This document shows positions 1 through 10,325 of a stretch of DNA of 64,000 nt, one piece after another. The number at the start of each line of letters is the position of its first letter. Position 1 is the first letter of the stretch. The notes beneath the pieces were generated by a model. That model was not told where the DNA came from and ran no database searches. It saw only the letters and a list, made by a program, of their open reading frames with translations. This DNA comes from Nelumbo lutea (Eukaryota > Streptophyta > Magnoliopsida > Proteales > Nelumbonaceae), in assembly GCA_022828595.1 (NCBI GenBank), contig JAKGHH010000003.1:19406934-19470933 (forward strand). Reading direction: 5' to 3'. The position numbers were made by a program, and so were the translations under genes.

Positions 1-425
1 GGAACAGGGTCAACCGAACAGTTCTCAGGGCAAGGTCAAACTTGTCTTCCTCATTCACAGTCCAGATATGTGATTGGAATAGCTTCAATCAGACAAGAAT
101 ACTTTTACAGAGCACTGTCCCACTCTAATACCATGATTTCAATCAGAAAAAAACAGTGAAGGAAGGAGAAGAGGAAGGGAGAAGAGAAGATTGGAGTCCG
201 AGGAAAATCTGGGCTGGCGGCGCCAGTCCTTCTATTTATACGTTAAGGCGACCATACAATAATAAAGAAAGATGAAAAGACAAAAGTGCCCTTGCGGTAC
301 ATAACCAAGATTACACCACTCATATTTGCGACCACTGGAGGCAAATAGTTGGGCTCCCTCCTTTTTGAGAGCTTCTTGTATATGATCTGAAAAGCTCATA
401 CTGATCATCTTTTCATCATATAACA
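1..425 (-). mobile_element. Ty1/copia LTR with primer-binding site, cut by window edge
   Basis: Read on the minus strand, 425 down to 134 has the form of a copia LTR: it opens with TGTTATATGATG and closes with ...AATCA. It is followed directly at 133-123 by TGGTATTAGAG, a slightly altered initiator-Met tRNA primer-binding site. The internal region would continue to the left, outside the window. Only one LTR is visible, so element size and target duplication cannot be judged. It lies 5' of the first visible carrier exon, so it probably sits in an intron of that gene or just upstream of it. Confidence 0.6.
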
Positions 426-797
426 CATACTGCTCAGTCCCCTATTATCTTAAGGGGATTCTTTTGTGTCTATCAGAGTTCTTCCCTTTATCAATACAAT
501 TACATCTTTTACCTTTCAAAAAAATAAAAGAAAAAACTTAGGGAGGTTAGAAGTGTCAGGTCCCTCATGAAATGTTTTATTTAGTGAGTACCATTTCTTG
601 TATGGGCAGTTTAGGAATCAGGATTATAAGTGTCAGGTCCATCATATTTGCCCCTTTATAACGTGGTTGGTTCTCATGTTTAAGTGTTAGGATAATGTAG
701 TTTTCAATATAGTCTTTTATTACAAAATTTGTGTTTGGTTCTCATTAATATGTCATATTGCCATCTTAAGAGCATTCACCCTTATTCTTTTGGGCAG
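426..797. other. intron or upstream sequence of carrier gene, nothing recognised
   Basis: This AT-rich stretch ends in a splice acceptor (ttttgggcag) just before the exon at 798. I see no coding signal, repeat boundary or RNA gene here. Confidence 0.5.
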
Positions 798-3700
798 ACT
801 CCTAGGTTATGGTAATGAACAGAAGGAATCCATCCCTAGCCAGTGGTCAATTGTTTGTGTTCAGGCTACTGGAGGGATTGTAGCAGGTGCTATGGCCTCC
901 TGCATCACTACCCCTTTGGACACCATAAAGACCCGGTTACAGGTATGCCCAGACTTTTTCTTTTCTTAGTGTTGCAATTGCTATTAGTTAGTCTGTCAAG
1001 ATGAACTCTACCATTATAAACCCTTAATTTATACTAATATCTTGAACCCTTCATTTGGCATTGGCTTGTTTATTAAGCTGAATGTCAAAAAACCAGATCA
1101 GATATGAAAATACGTTGGATACATGTAGCACAAAAAATGCTATTTATCTAGATTACAAGTTTCAAAATGATAAATGATATAGAATATGTACAGGAGAATG
1201 GATGAAGGAAAAGGAGGAAAGAAAATAAAGAAAGAAAAGAGAGAGGAGAAGAAGAGAGAAGAGGAAACATTCATGAGAGGAGGATTTGGGCCAAAAAAAG
1301 ATTAGGGGATATTCCCCTTTTCATTTATATTTATACTAGAGTGCATAAATTACATTTAGACCCCTTAATACAAGAAACATATAAAAGGACAATAATACCC
1401 TAAACCAAATAGACTACTCACATAACACTCCTCCTCAAGCTAGGCATAGCTATCATACATGCCAAGCTTGACAAGATTTTCTTCTAGCTTGGATTTGGTT
1501 AGACCCTTAGTCAAATAGTCTGCAAACTAATTACATGATTTTGCAAAAGGTAAGCATATCTGATGACTGATGTAGGGCCTGCTCAGTTCTAGTCCTTAGA
1601 GAATGTTGAATGGTCTTCTTGGATCAGAATTTTATAGTTGTTGATGGCTATAATGGCTTCTTGAAGGAATTAAGAGAGAAATAGGGAGAGAAAGAAGAGA
1701 GGAAACACCTAGAATCACTCACAGGGTGCCTAGAATCACTCTAGGGTATGGGAATCACTCACCATAGCTAGCATAAGCTAAAGAAAACTCAGGGTGCGTT
1801 TGGTTTGTGGACAGGACCGGAATTGGAATCACCTATTCCTGGCACCTGTTTGGTTCAGTCAAGAATCGGAATCGAATCCGATTGTTACTGTTTGGTTCAA
1901 CTAGAAGCTTGAATCGGAATCAGCAAAAAATTCCAATTATGCCCTTGTTAAAAACACCTCAAAAACAGCCACTCGTATATTTTCAACATATGCATGCATT
2001 GGCAACCAGCTAACAAGTGCATATATGGAGAAAATATGAAAAAAATGAAAAGAAAAACACATAAACAAACAAAAATCACAAAAAAAAACCATTCTCCACC
2101 ATAAAAAAATGAAAAGAAAAATACATAAACAAAAAAAAATCTCTGCAACTCTATGATAAACACCCCCAAGAACTGATCCATCTTGAATCCATGCACTGTT
2201 ATCTTCTATATCAACGTCAACAGATCGAAAATTTAGCAGGTCAACAATGACGAATGGAACATCAGATACATATGAAAGTCCCTTGTAGTCATGGCCACCA
2301 CTTCGGACTCTAAGTTGCTGGCCTACTTTTCTAGAACAAATAACTGTTGCTTGGATATGAGGAACATCAGGCCTGTAATGGTAAATGCACTTACATTCTG
2401 ATGAATAAAAAGGAGGCTAGGTTTCAGTTGGCAAAGAAGGTACAAGTTCTTACCTGTGAATACAAGGAAATGTGAAACTTTTTGGCTTCCTCTAGCTGCA
2501 ACATCTGATCTTTAATTGCAGTAACATTTTTTATTAATTCAGTTGCACCAACAATATGAAGAAACCTGATAAGAAATATGACACAAACATTTATACAGAA
2601 ATTGAATCAAAATTGAAGTATGTTTCGATTGACACCTGTCAATTTGTGAGGTTCTATCAATTAGAGGACCCATTGGTGGAAAGTAAAACCATACAGGTGG
2701 AAGTGGAGAAAATGTAAAAGACTGGAATTTGAACCAAGCACAGAGGAGCCTCTCAAGAGAGGAAGAGCCTAGCTTGGTTTTCTATTAGAAATGCTATATT
2801 CTGAAAACTACAGACACTCATTTTGATCTAACGTTTCTTGAGTGTCTCTTATATCAACTATGTTGATTTACTGATAAAAAAATCTCAAACAATGTTGATT
2901 TATTGTCTTTAGACATGTGCATATATGGGAATTTTGGTAGAGGGAAGGAAGGAATCTAGATAATCCCTGCTAAGCCAAGTAAACTCAAGTTTCAGGTAAA
3001 ATCACTATAACCACTACAAGCTGATTAGATTTGGTTTTGTTTTAGGTTGAAGCCTTGGAACCGGAGTTGATTAGTTAGGCTTGGGTTGGTTTAGAGGATT
3101 GGTCAGAAAAGGCCAAGGCTCAAGAGCAATTGATCCAAAAATTTGTGGTTCGTGCTGCCTAATCATGATTGTCATGACAACTTTAAAATTTGCATCCCTT
3201 CCTACCTGATACAAAATTTGAATTTCTACCTCTTGTCCTGCCCCTCTATTTTTGCCTTAAGTTGAGAGAACTCCCAATGCCAAGAAAGCAATATAAGCCT
3301 TGGCAGAAATGTCTGAAAACATGGAAACACTTTCATCCAAGTAATCAACCCACCACACTGTAGTGGGTTGAAAGCACAGGCCCTCAAATGAAAATTTACA
3401 GCAAATAAGGTGATCCATCGCATCAAAGCACCACAATAATTGGAAATCATGGGGATGTCTAGATCTTTGATGGCACAAATGCTCTTCGCATGTTCAACAT
3501 TCAACATCTTGAATCTATAAACACTAGTTCTAAGGAACCTACCATCCTCAAAATACTGGAGAGGCACAAAAGAAACTGATCACCTTTGTTGGTTGAAGGC
3601 TCAATTAACTTCTGTGATCTGAACTGAGCTGATTTGGGCTTTAATGCATGCAAAGAAACATTATCACTCAGATACTCACTATCTGTAATTTGACCCAACT

Positions 3701-6700
3701 CCCAAGCTGCTGGTTTGTGGTAAGAATCAACTATTCATCTATTGGTTGTATCAATTTCAACCTTGTTGATTGATGTAATAACTACTAACAAATTTTGAAA
3801 GAATGTTATAATGCTGGGATTTGGAGTGGAGTTTGGGTTTTGCTTTCAAATGGTTCATATAATTGGTTGTTGGTGTGTGCTGAGATAAAGCGTGGAGGTG
3901 CAAGTGGGTGATAATGTTTTTTTTTTTTTTTTTCTTTTCTTTTTTCTTATTCTCATTTTATATTTCTCTCAGATGACTGCTGGTCATCTTTCTTGTCATT
4001 CTCACTAGTACCTTCCAACAACTGTTTAGGATTGGCAACATAAGACTACTGACTTTGCTTGGATTTCAAACTCCAAATCAGCACATATGAAGGGATTTGG
4101 CAGAAGTTTTTCAACCAACACCCAATTTGACATGATCCCCTCCGATCTGTGCTTGCTTGCCATTGGCAATGCACAGCATGAGCATAGTCTAAAAGGTTCT
4201 AATTTCTTTTTCTTTTTTTTTTTTCCCTTTGATTTTTTCTCTGAAGAAAGCTCATTACTGGACTCTAGTACATGAGATTTGGTTTATAAAACTCTTGCTA
4301 TTGTTTTTGATTTGTTGATTTCAAACTCTTGCTTTCTATTGTCACTATTCATGTTTAATCAGACTTCTATCTAATTTGAAATTATATTAGAATGTTATTG
4401 TATTCTGATCAACTTGATAGAGATCTTTCAGACTTATTAGCTACAAACACCATAAGGATGCATTCCAAACTGAACTAACAACCAAATAACTCTACTCACA
4501 TAAGGATGCATTCCAAACTGAAATTGGGAAAAAAATAAAAACACATCTAAATATTTGAAAGAAGAGATGCTAAATTTAACATGCATTTCGAGGTCAAGTA
4601 GAAACAACCAAATTTAACATGCATTTCAGACAGGAAAATTGAGGAAAGCATACCTTGTTGTGGTTTGGTCTGGTCTAGTCTGCAGCGGAAAAACTAGAGA
4701 GGAATGAAAAAAATAAAGTGAGAGAGAGGAGAGGAGGAAGAAGATGAAGAATAGGAAAGAGGAGAGAAAAAGAATGACGGTGATTTACCTTGTCGTCACC
4801 GTTGCCGGAGTTTCGGTTCAGATCAGTACTTCAAACTTCTGCTGGTGGAGGGAGTGACGAGAGAGAAGGGGGAGTGAGGGTTAGAAAGTTGGATTCAAGT
4901 AGAGAGAGATTTGAGGGTTTTTATTTTGTCATTTTGGTTTTTTCTTATATTAAATAGCGGGAATGGATTCTGGTTCTGGGTTGGGAATGGTCATTCCCTC
5001 AAATGGGGGATTCCCTTTCTGCCCAGAATGGGAATCGGATTCCGATTCTGCCCAACCAAACACCTGGAATCGGAATGGACCATTCTGATTCCAGACCCCT
5101 ATTCCTGCAAACCAAACATACCCTCAATATAATTCATTGCCTTTGTGTAAAACGTTCGTACATATTTATAGACTCTAAACTCATAATAACCCTAGGAGTC
5201 AAACTGTTAGACTCATAATAGTCTTAGGAGTGGAACTGTTATACTCGTTAGACTCAATAATCCCAGTAGGACTCAAACTAAGTTGTCATCATATTTCAAT
5301 TCAAAGAAGACTGAATAACTCTAATCCTACTTATGCAATGACTCTGAAATTTTAAACATAAACAAACTATAACTAGACAAATTAAACCCTACCATTGGAG
5401 CCCACAGAAAATTGCAAAATGACAAAAATACCCCTATTGTCCAAAAAATACAGAAATACATAAAATTTCATAAAATTCCAATTTTGCCTCCTCAGCTCCT
5501 GCATCACCCTATTTATTAGTTCATAGGGTATGCTTATTATTGTTTTTTGAGTGCAAGGTAAAGTAATTCATTAAGATCAAAAGCCAAATTACAAAGAAGT
5601 CTCTGTACAATGAGAAGCTGTACAGCAGGAAAACAGTTATCCACATATTTCCAACCCTCCAAAAGACCAAAAAAATACTATAGATTCCTTACAAATAGGA
5701 AGTCTGAATAAAAAAAAGGAAGACATATGCCTATTTTTGAATAGCTGATTAGCTGCCAACCAAGAGTGTATCATCCCCAAAATTCTGATAAAAACTTCTT
5801 CTTTTGGAGTTTGTCTTCCTTCAAATAACCTGTTATTTCTTTCAACCCATACTGCCCAAAAAACTGCTGCAGGAAGGATATTCCATGCGCTACCTTTCCA
5901 GCCCTGGATAAACCTCCAAGTGTCCAAGCTGCTATCAATCCTTTCACATCAGCCGAGAAGCACATCTTAACCCCAAATAGATTCAGCACTCTCATCCAAT
6001 CCAATGGGTAAAGTTACAGTGAACCGGCAAATGATTAGAGGATTCCACAATTCCACTACATAAGATGTAGCCCAAGTCCTCCACCTCTAAACCTCTTCTA
6101 ACTAAATTATCTTTTGTTAAAATCTTATCCAGCACTCCTGACCAAACAAAGAAAGCCAGCTTAGAGGGAACAGATCTGATCCAGACTTGGGAAGTCAGAA
6201 GGCTCCTCCCTAGACAAGCTATGGGAGAAGGATTTCACAGAGAAGGTGCCTGATTTCTCGAAGAGCCATTTCCTCTTGTCCTCTCCTACTCCCACCATCT
6301 TTGCTTCATCCAATACTTGAAATAGTCAGAAGGCTCATAGGGTATGCTTATTATGACAAAAGGAAATAGAATATCTTCTAAGATCTTCTAAACCCTTAAA
6401 ATATTTTCCTAAGATCTAATACTCCTAACTAAACTCAAGATAGGAAATAACCTATAAGACAACTTAATAACAGACTTGGCAACTAAGATTATTACCAATT
6501 CATAGCTAAAGGCCGATTTTATTTTCATTTAAGTTTCCAAAAGAAAAGAAAAGACTTGCAAATCTTGACAGCAAAAGGGGCTAGCTGGATTTAATACGGC
6601 TGCATCCACCAGAAACTTCATACATGACACATACAGTTCTTACATTAGGGCTCTTGACTGACATGGAGCTGACAGTAGGATCCTATTTTTTGCAACAGAC

Positions 6701-8428
6701 TTTGATCCTCCATCAAATATGATGTTTATGAAACATGCTTAAGGTTTATTGAGTATGAAGCTTTGGATTATCCCTTCAACTTGTTTTATTAGATCCATTA
6801 ATAGAACTACTTGTTTTATTTGAATACAGGTCACCAAATAGGTTTAGTAGGTTTTCTAGACTTTGCTACAAATAGTTGATTTCACATTGTTAATTTTCTG
6901 GCAGAGTGAAGTGTATGGTGTAAGTACAATACAGGAAACTTCTTTTGTAGCTCAGTTTCAACAATTAAATATATTATTAGGGCTTTGGTAAACAAGTGGT
7001 GCATTTAAAAGGTTGGCAAAAAATGAATACACCTTTGAAGCTTTTCTTAAAGATACAGAATGAAAATTTGGCATGTTTTACATATAAATGTATGTGTAAT
7101 CCATTAGATGCGTGTATATTTATAAATATAACTTAAGTTTGTATCTTATTAAATGTATATTAGAAAATCAGCTAACCCATATTTTTGACCCTGTACTTTT
7201 TGATTACCTGTTTTATTTGCATACTGTATGTTCTCTATGATAACTTCACATATTGTTCCTTATTTTTGGAAAGTATGCCTTTCAATATGTTTTTGGTAAA
7301 AAATAAAAAAGGATGTGTGTTATTGTCTCTTTTCCTTCATTATGCTATGAGCAGAAGTTGTTCCTTTCATGATGTATTGTTTCTTCATTACAGGTTATGG
7401 GACATGAAAGGAGGGAAACTGCAACAAAAGTTGTCAAAAGATTGATTGCAGATGATGGATGGAAAGGTTTATACAGGGGGCTGGGTCCAAGGTTTTTCAG
7501 TATGTCAGCATGGGGGACCTCAATGATATTAGCATATGAATATCTAAGTAGGGGACTATTCCTTTTCTTCACCATTTCCACTCATCATATCATTGTTATT
7601 GTTATTGTTCTTTTATTATATCATCGTTGTGCCCATAGGCTGATGCCTTCAGTGGCATATCCAGGATTTGATGAGGGAGGACCATGTCCTATCATTCCTT
7701 AAATATAAAAGGATTTATCAGAACTGTGAGGCCATGATCCCCCCCTTCCCCCCCAAGGCTCCACCCGTCTCCCTTGTCTAGTTGTTTGTGATCAAATACT
7801 TGCTAGATCCAGGACATTGATTTAAATTCAATAGGGTCTTTATTGGCAGTGTTTGATTTGAAAGAAAAAGTAGGAAAACCTATACAGGGTTTGTTAAGGA
7901 TTCCCTGCCTTTCCCTTCCTTTCCCTACATTTTCTTTCAAACCAAACACAGCCTTAAGGATGATGTTAGCAGAATTCGAATTTCTTCTCTGGATTATTTT
8001 CCAATGTATTCTTCTAGCCATCGAGTAATGCTAGTTCTTAGATGGTCAGAAAGCTGTCGGGCTACTTTTGATATTGGGAACCATCTAATAGCTCTGGTGA
8101 TATTGCTTGTGGTCCAAAGTGCTCAACTGGTATTTGTAAGAATCCGGATTTCATCCTCACAAAATTGGTCCTCACACCTACCTTACAACACTTCAACCGT
8201 GCATGGGGAATATCTTCCATGAAAACATACGAGTAGGGAGATGTTCCCAATGCACGGCTGCAAGTGTTGTGAGGACCAATTTTGTGAGCACCTGATCTCT
8301 ATTTGTAACTGAATATTGGGTATCCTAGATTATTATGATTCCATTATAGTAAATCGTCAAGCTTGGTCTAAACCATGTGTTGCTAACCTTTGCTGTTTCC
8401 AGAGCGCTTGTGTGCAAAAGAAGAGTAG
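798..8428 (+). CDS. mitochondrial carrier (SLC25 family), 3' exons
   Basis: Three exons can be joined in phase: 798-942, 7394-7547 and 8403-8428 (TAG stop at 8426-8428). All introns begin with GT and end with AG. The first visible exon contains the carrier signature, PLDTIKTRLQ. The second continues with GWKGLYRGLGPRFFSMSAWG, which is the end of the third carrier repeat. The last codes for a short KRLCAKEE tail. The nearest family I recognise is the plant carrier At5g15640 (SLC25A44-like); such proteins sit in the mitochondrial inner membrane with six transmembrane helices, and the substrate is not certain. The first two-thirds of the protein lies upstream of position 1. Intron 942-7394 is 6.4 kb and filled with transposon remnants, yet no lesion is visible in the exons. 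Confidence 0.85.
1187..1600 (-). mobile_element. Ty1/copia 3'-end remnant (LTR plus end of pol)
   Basis: On the minus strand, about 1500-1440 encodes the typical copia pol tail (KLGMYDSYA then stop). A polypurine tract follows (TTGAGGAGGAG, 1438-1428), then an LTR start TGTTATGTGAG at 1427. The LTR appears to run to about 1187, where the plus strand reads TGTACAGGAG. Region 1501-1600 still resembles the end of the RNase H domain but is degraded. No matching second LTR was found nearby. Confidence 0.55.
1792..5123. mobile_element. PIF/Harbinger-like DNA transposon carrying gene fragments
   Basis: The left end GGGTGCGTTTGGTTTGTGGA and the right end, whose reverse complement is GGGTATGTTTGGTTTGCAGG, form terminal inverted repeats. 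Both are flanked by the trinucleotide TCA (1789-1791 and 5124-5126). A 3-bp target duplication and a GGG...GTTTGG terminus are the pattern of PIF/Harbinger and Tourist elements. Sub-terminal GGAATCGGAAT-type repeats occur at both ends. No transposase or Myb-like ORF was recognised, so it is probably non-autonomous. It contains a berberine-bridge-enzyme-like fragment (2130-2375, minus). It also holds an exon-like block at about 2461-2572 (minus), bounded by acceptor and donor signals, whose family I do not recognise. Confidence 0.65.
2130..2375 (-). pseudogene. captured fragment of a berberine-bridge-enzyme-like FAD oxidase
   Basis: The minus strand from about 2375 to 2130 reads openly through a segment that matches the FAD-binding part of BBE-like oxidoreductases. 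Landmarks are RSGGHDYKGLSY (holding the histidine that carries the covalent flavin in this family), then PFVIVDLLNFRSVDVDIE, then a ...GGVYHRVAEI block. Only about 80 of the usual 500 or so residues are present. It begins after an acceptor-like ...ATTACAG and runs into a poly-T tract. No start, signal peptide or substrate-binding domain remains, so it is a fragment carried inside the 1792-5123 transposon and not a gene. Confidence 0.75.
5127..5520. other. repeat-derived intron sequence
   Basis: The stretch holds short imprecise repeats of an 'actcataataaccctaggagt' type motif at about 5180-5275 and is otherwise AT-rich. It continues on the far side of the LINE (from 6355), showing that the LINE inserted into it. 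It may be part of the same old LTR element as 1187-1600, but I cannot prove that. Confidence 0.35.
5521..5540. repeat. LINE target-site duplication, left copy
   Basis: This 20-bp sequence is identical to 6335-6354 and abuts the poly(A) side of the LINE. The perfect match suggests a fairly recent insertion compared with the eroded coding frames inside, or a source copy that was already dead when transcribed. Confidence 0.85.
5541..6334 (-). mobile_element. 5'-truncated LINE (non-LTR retrotransposon)
   Basis: The segment is bounded by a perfect 20-bp direct repeat, TCATAGGGTATGCTTATTAT, at 5521-5540 and 6335-6354. Its minus strand ends in an A-rich tail (T-run at 5541-5548). Minus-strand reading around 6000-5640 contains WNILPAAVFWAVWVERNNRLF, a form of the zinc-binding/RVT C-terminal region of plant L1-type LINE ORF2, followed by a 3' UTR with the usual 'aatgaattactttacc' ending. 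Frames are broken. Target duplication, poly(A) end and 5' truncation together identify target-primed reverse transcription. Confidence 0.85.
6335..6354. repeat. LINE target-site duplication, right copy
   Basis: This 20-bp repeat is identical to 5521-5540 and marks the truncated 5' end of the LINE. Confidence 0.85.
6355..7393. other. carrier intron, unclassified AT-rich DNA
   Basis: No coding or element boundary was recognised. The end of the intron is a normal acceptor, cattacag, before the exon at 7394. Confidence 0.45.
7845..7953. mobile_element. Tourist-like MITE
   Basis: About 109 bp with near-perfect terminal inverted repeats: left GGCAGTGTTTGATTTGAAAG and right, reverse-complemented, GGCTGTGTTTGGTTTGAAAG. 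The palindromic arms extend further inward (pyrimidine-rich core TTCCCTTCC). It lies in the last intron of the carrier gene. The target duplication is not clear. Confidence 0.6.
8143..8290. mobile_element. foldback MITE, window family A, copy 1
   Basis: The arms 'atcctcacaaaattggtcct' and, near 8290, its complement 'aggaccaattttgtgag' make a long hairpin. Both arms also contain the family motif CCGTGCATTGGGAA. Related copies occur at 9466, 9762, 36394 and 49341. It sits in the final intron of the carrier gene. Confidence 0.7.
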
Positions 8429-9465
8429 TTCTCATGCTACGGGTGGCAGCAGGACCATTGATTATTCCTGCATTAACTGCGAAGATTCAGGTCATTTGTT
8501 ATTGGTTTGAAGTTTCATCATCACATTATTTGAGATAGAGCCTATGGGTTACACAAGATGCCTGTTGGGTTATTCTAGACCCAGCCAAGGTGGCACTGCA
8601 CACTGCTTGCGTAGTCCTTGTTGATATTTCAAATGCAGAATCAGCATGGCCAATGGTAGTTAAGTTGGACGTGTTAGACCCACCCATATTTTTTTAGTTA
8701 AATTCCTATTATTTCCATGCAATTTGGATAAAATGGTTCTAATTTGAGGCTGTAATAGTGTATCCGCAGGCAAGGGATTTTGATTCATCTAATAATGTTT
8801 GCTTTCATTGTATCTTCTACATTTAAAAAAAAAAATCTTGCTTTTTTATTTTTCTAGTTGTCGTTACAACGAGCCAGAACATGATTATGAAAGCGTTTCC
8901 ATACGTATATGTAATAAGTTCGAAAAGCAGTATTGGTTATTCCCTGCGAGATATTTTTTAAAGCTTAGAAGTTCGAACTATATCTCAGAAGAGATTTAAC
9001 TGCGAGGAATGCAGTTGTACCAGTAATGCTTTTTCTAATTGTAACTTTATACAAAGGCCTAAAGGGTGTGAAGAATTCGACAGCAAGGCTGGCTTTGCAT
9101 TGGAACTAAACATGCAGGCAAAATGGCTTTCATTGAGTTTAATTCAGAGCTTACCCACCCCTCAGCCGGAATAATAATCTAATGATGCTCATCTTGTAAT
9201 CAGAGGATGTTTGGGGCTTTGAGCTCAAACATGCTATTACAACGGAGAAATGCTCTTTGAAAATCTTTTTGGAGGGTTTATGGAGAAGCATTTAACTTTT
9301 AACTAATGGCAGCACAAATAACCCCTTAACCAGCGTTAGATGTAGGGGAGATTTGCTCGAGATTAAAGGACTTTTAAAGTTAGAAAAGTACAAACTTTAG
9401 CTTTCTTAACCAATTAAGGTTCATGATTCAAGCGTTTGCGTTTACTCTCAGTAAGAAAAGGAATT

Positions 9466-9651
9466 CAGATTTGCTCCTCACTGAGGGTGTCTCACACCAA
9501 CCTCACATGACATCGCAGCTGTGCATTGGGAATATTTATTTTTTTCGATGAATGATAACAACAAGCATGGAAGATGTTTTTAATGCATGACTCTGATGCC
9601 GTGGGAGGTTGGTGTAAGTTGCGCTTTGTGATGATCAAATCCGATATCCAA
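9466..9651. mobile_element. foldback MITE, window family A, copy 2 (diverged)
   Basis: The left arm has 'ctcacaccaacctcacatgac...gcattgggaat'. The right arm, reverse-complemented, has 'cttacaccaacctcccacggc...catgcattaaaaa'. The hairpin is imperfect but shows the same order of motifs as copy 1. Confidence 0.5.
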
Positions 9652-9761
9652 GAAAAGAGGCAAAAGGAACTGTTAAAAATGTATGTTAACCTGATAATAG
9701 GGTGCCAAGTGCCATGTGTCTCGGTCTTGATAATGCTGCAATTGGAGTTGGGATTTATTTA

Positions 9762-9890
9762 ATCCTCATAAAATTGGTCCTCACACTATACAGCACTTGC
9801 AGTCGGGAACATCTCTGTAATTGCATATTTTTATTCATGGGAAGATGCCCTAATGCACGACTGGAAAAGTTGTGAGGACAAATCCGGATA
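9762..9890. mobile_element. foldback MITE, window family A, copy 3
   Basis: The left arm 'aatcctcataaaattggtcc' with 'tcacac...cagcacttgcagtcg' is mirrored by 'cgactggaaaagttgtgagg acaaatccgga' on the right. It is the copy closest in arm sequence to 8143-8290. Confidence 0.65.
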
Positions 9891-10325
9891 CCTGGTTAAA
9901 GTGGGCCATTATAACTGCATTCCGTCTGATTTGTGAGAAATAGAGGATTAAAAGCGACTTTAAGATAGCCATCAGATCATATTCGTTCACCTTGATGGCT
10001 TAAGCATTCACCAACAGAGGTTGGCTTTGTTTCCTGTGGGATTGGCAGGTTGGTTCAATTCTAGAAGGAAATTCTTTAGGGAAATGAAAAAGATTTGGAT
10101 TCACCTAGTAAAATGAACAGATGAAGGAAGAAATTGTGTTGAAATGCATCTCATCTCATCTTGGATAAGTTTCTCCAAAATGTGCTAGAGACCCTTTAGC
10201 ATGGCATAGGTAGTTTATCAGAAATCCTTGCTAGACAGAAATCAACCCAGAATCATATATATGAAAGGAATTGTAACTGTTATTCATTTATTTACACGAC
10301 ATTTCATTGGTTTATTGAGTCAAAT

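Larger units (their letters stand above)
8429..10325. other. intergenic: carrier 3' flank to methyltransferase 3' flank
   Basis: The two genes face each other and this is their shared 3' space. It contains two further family A MITEs (9466-9651 and 9762-9890). The ORFs seen here have no recognisable product and overlap the MITEs. No RNA gene was seen. Confidence 0.6.
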
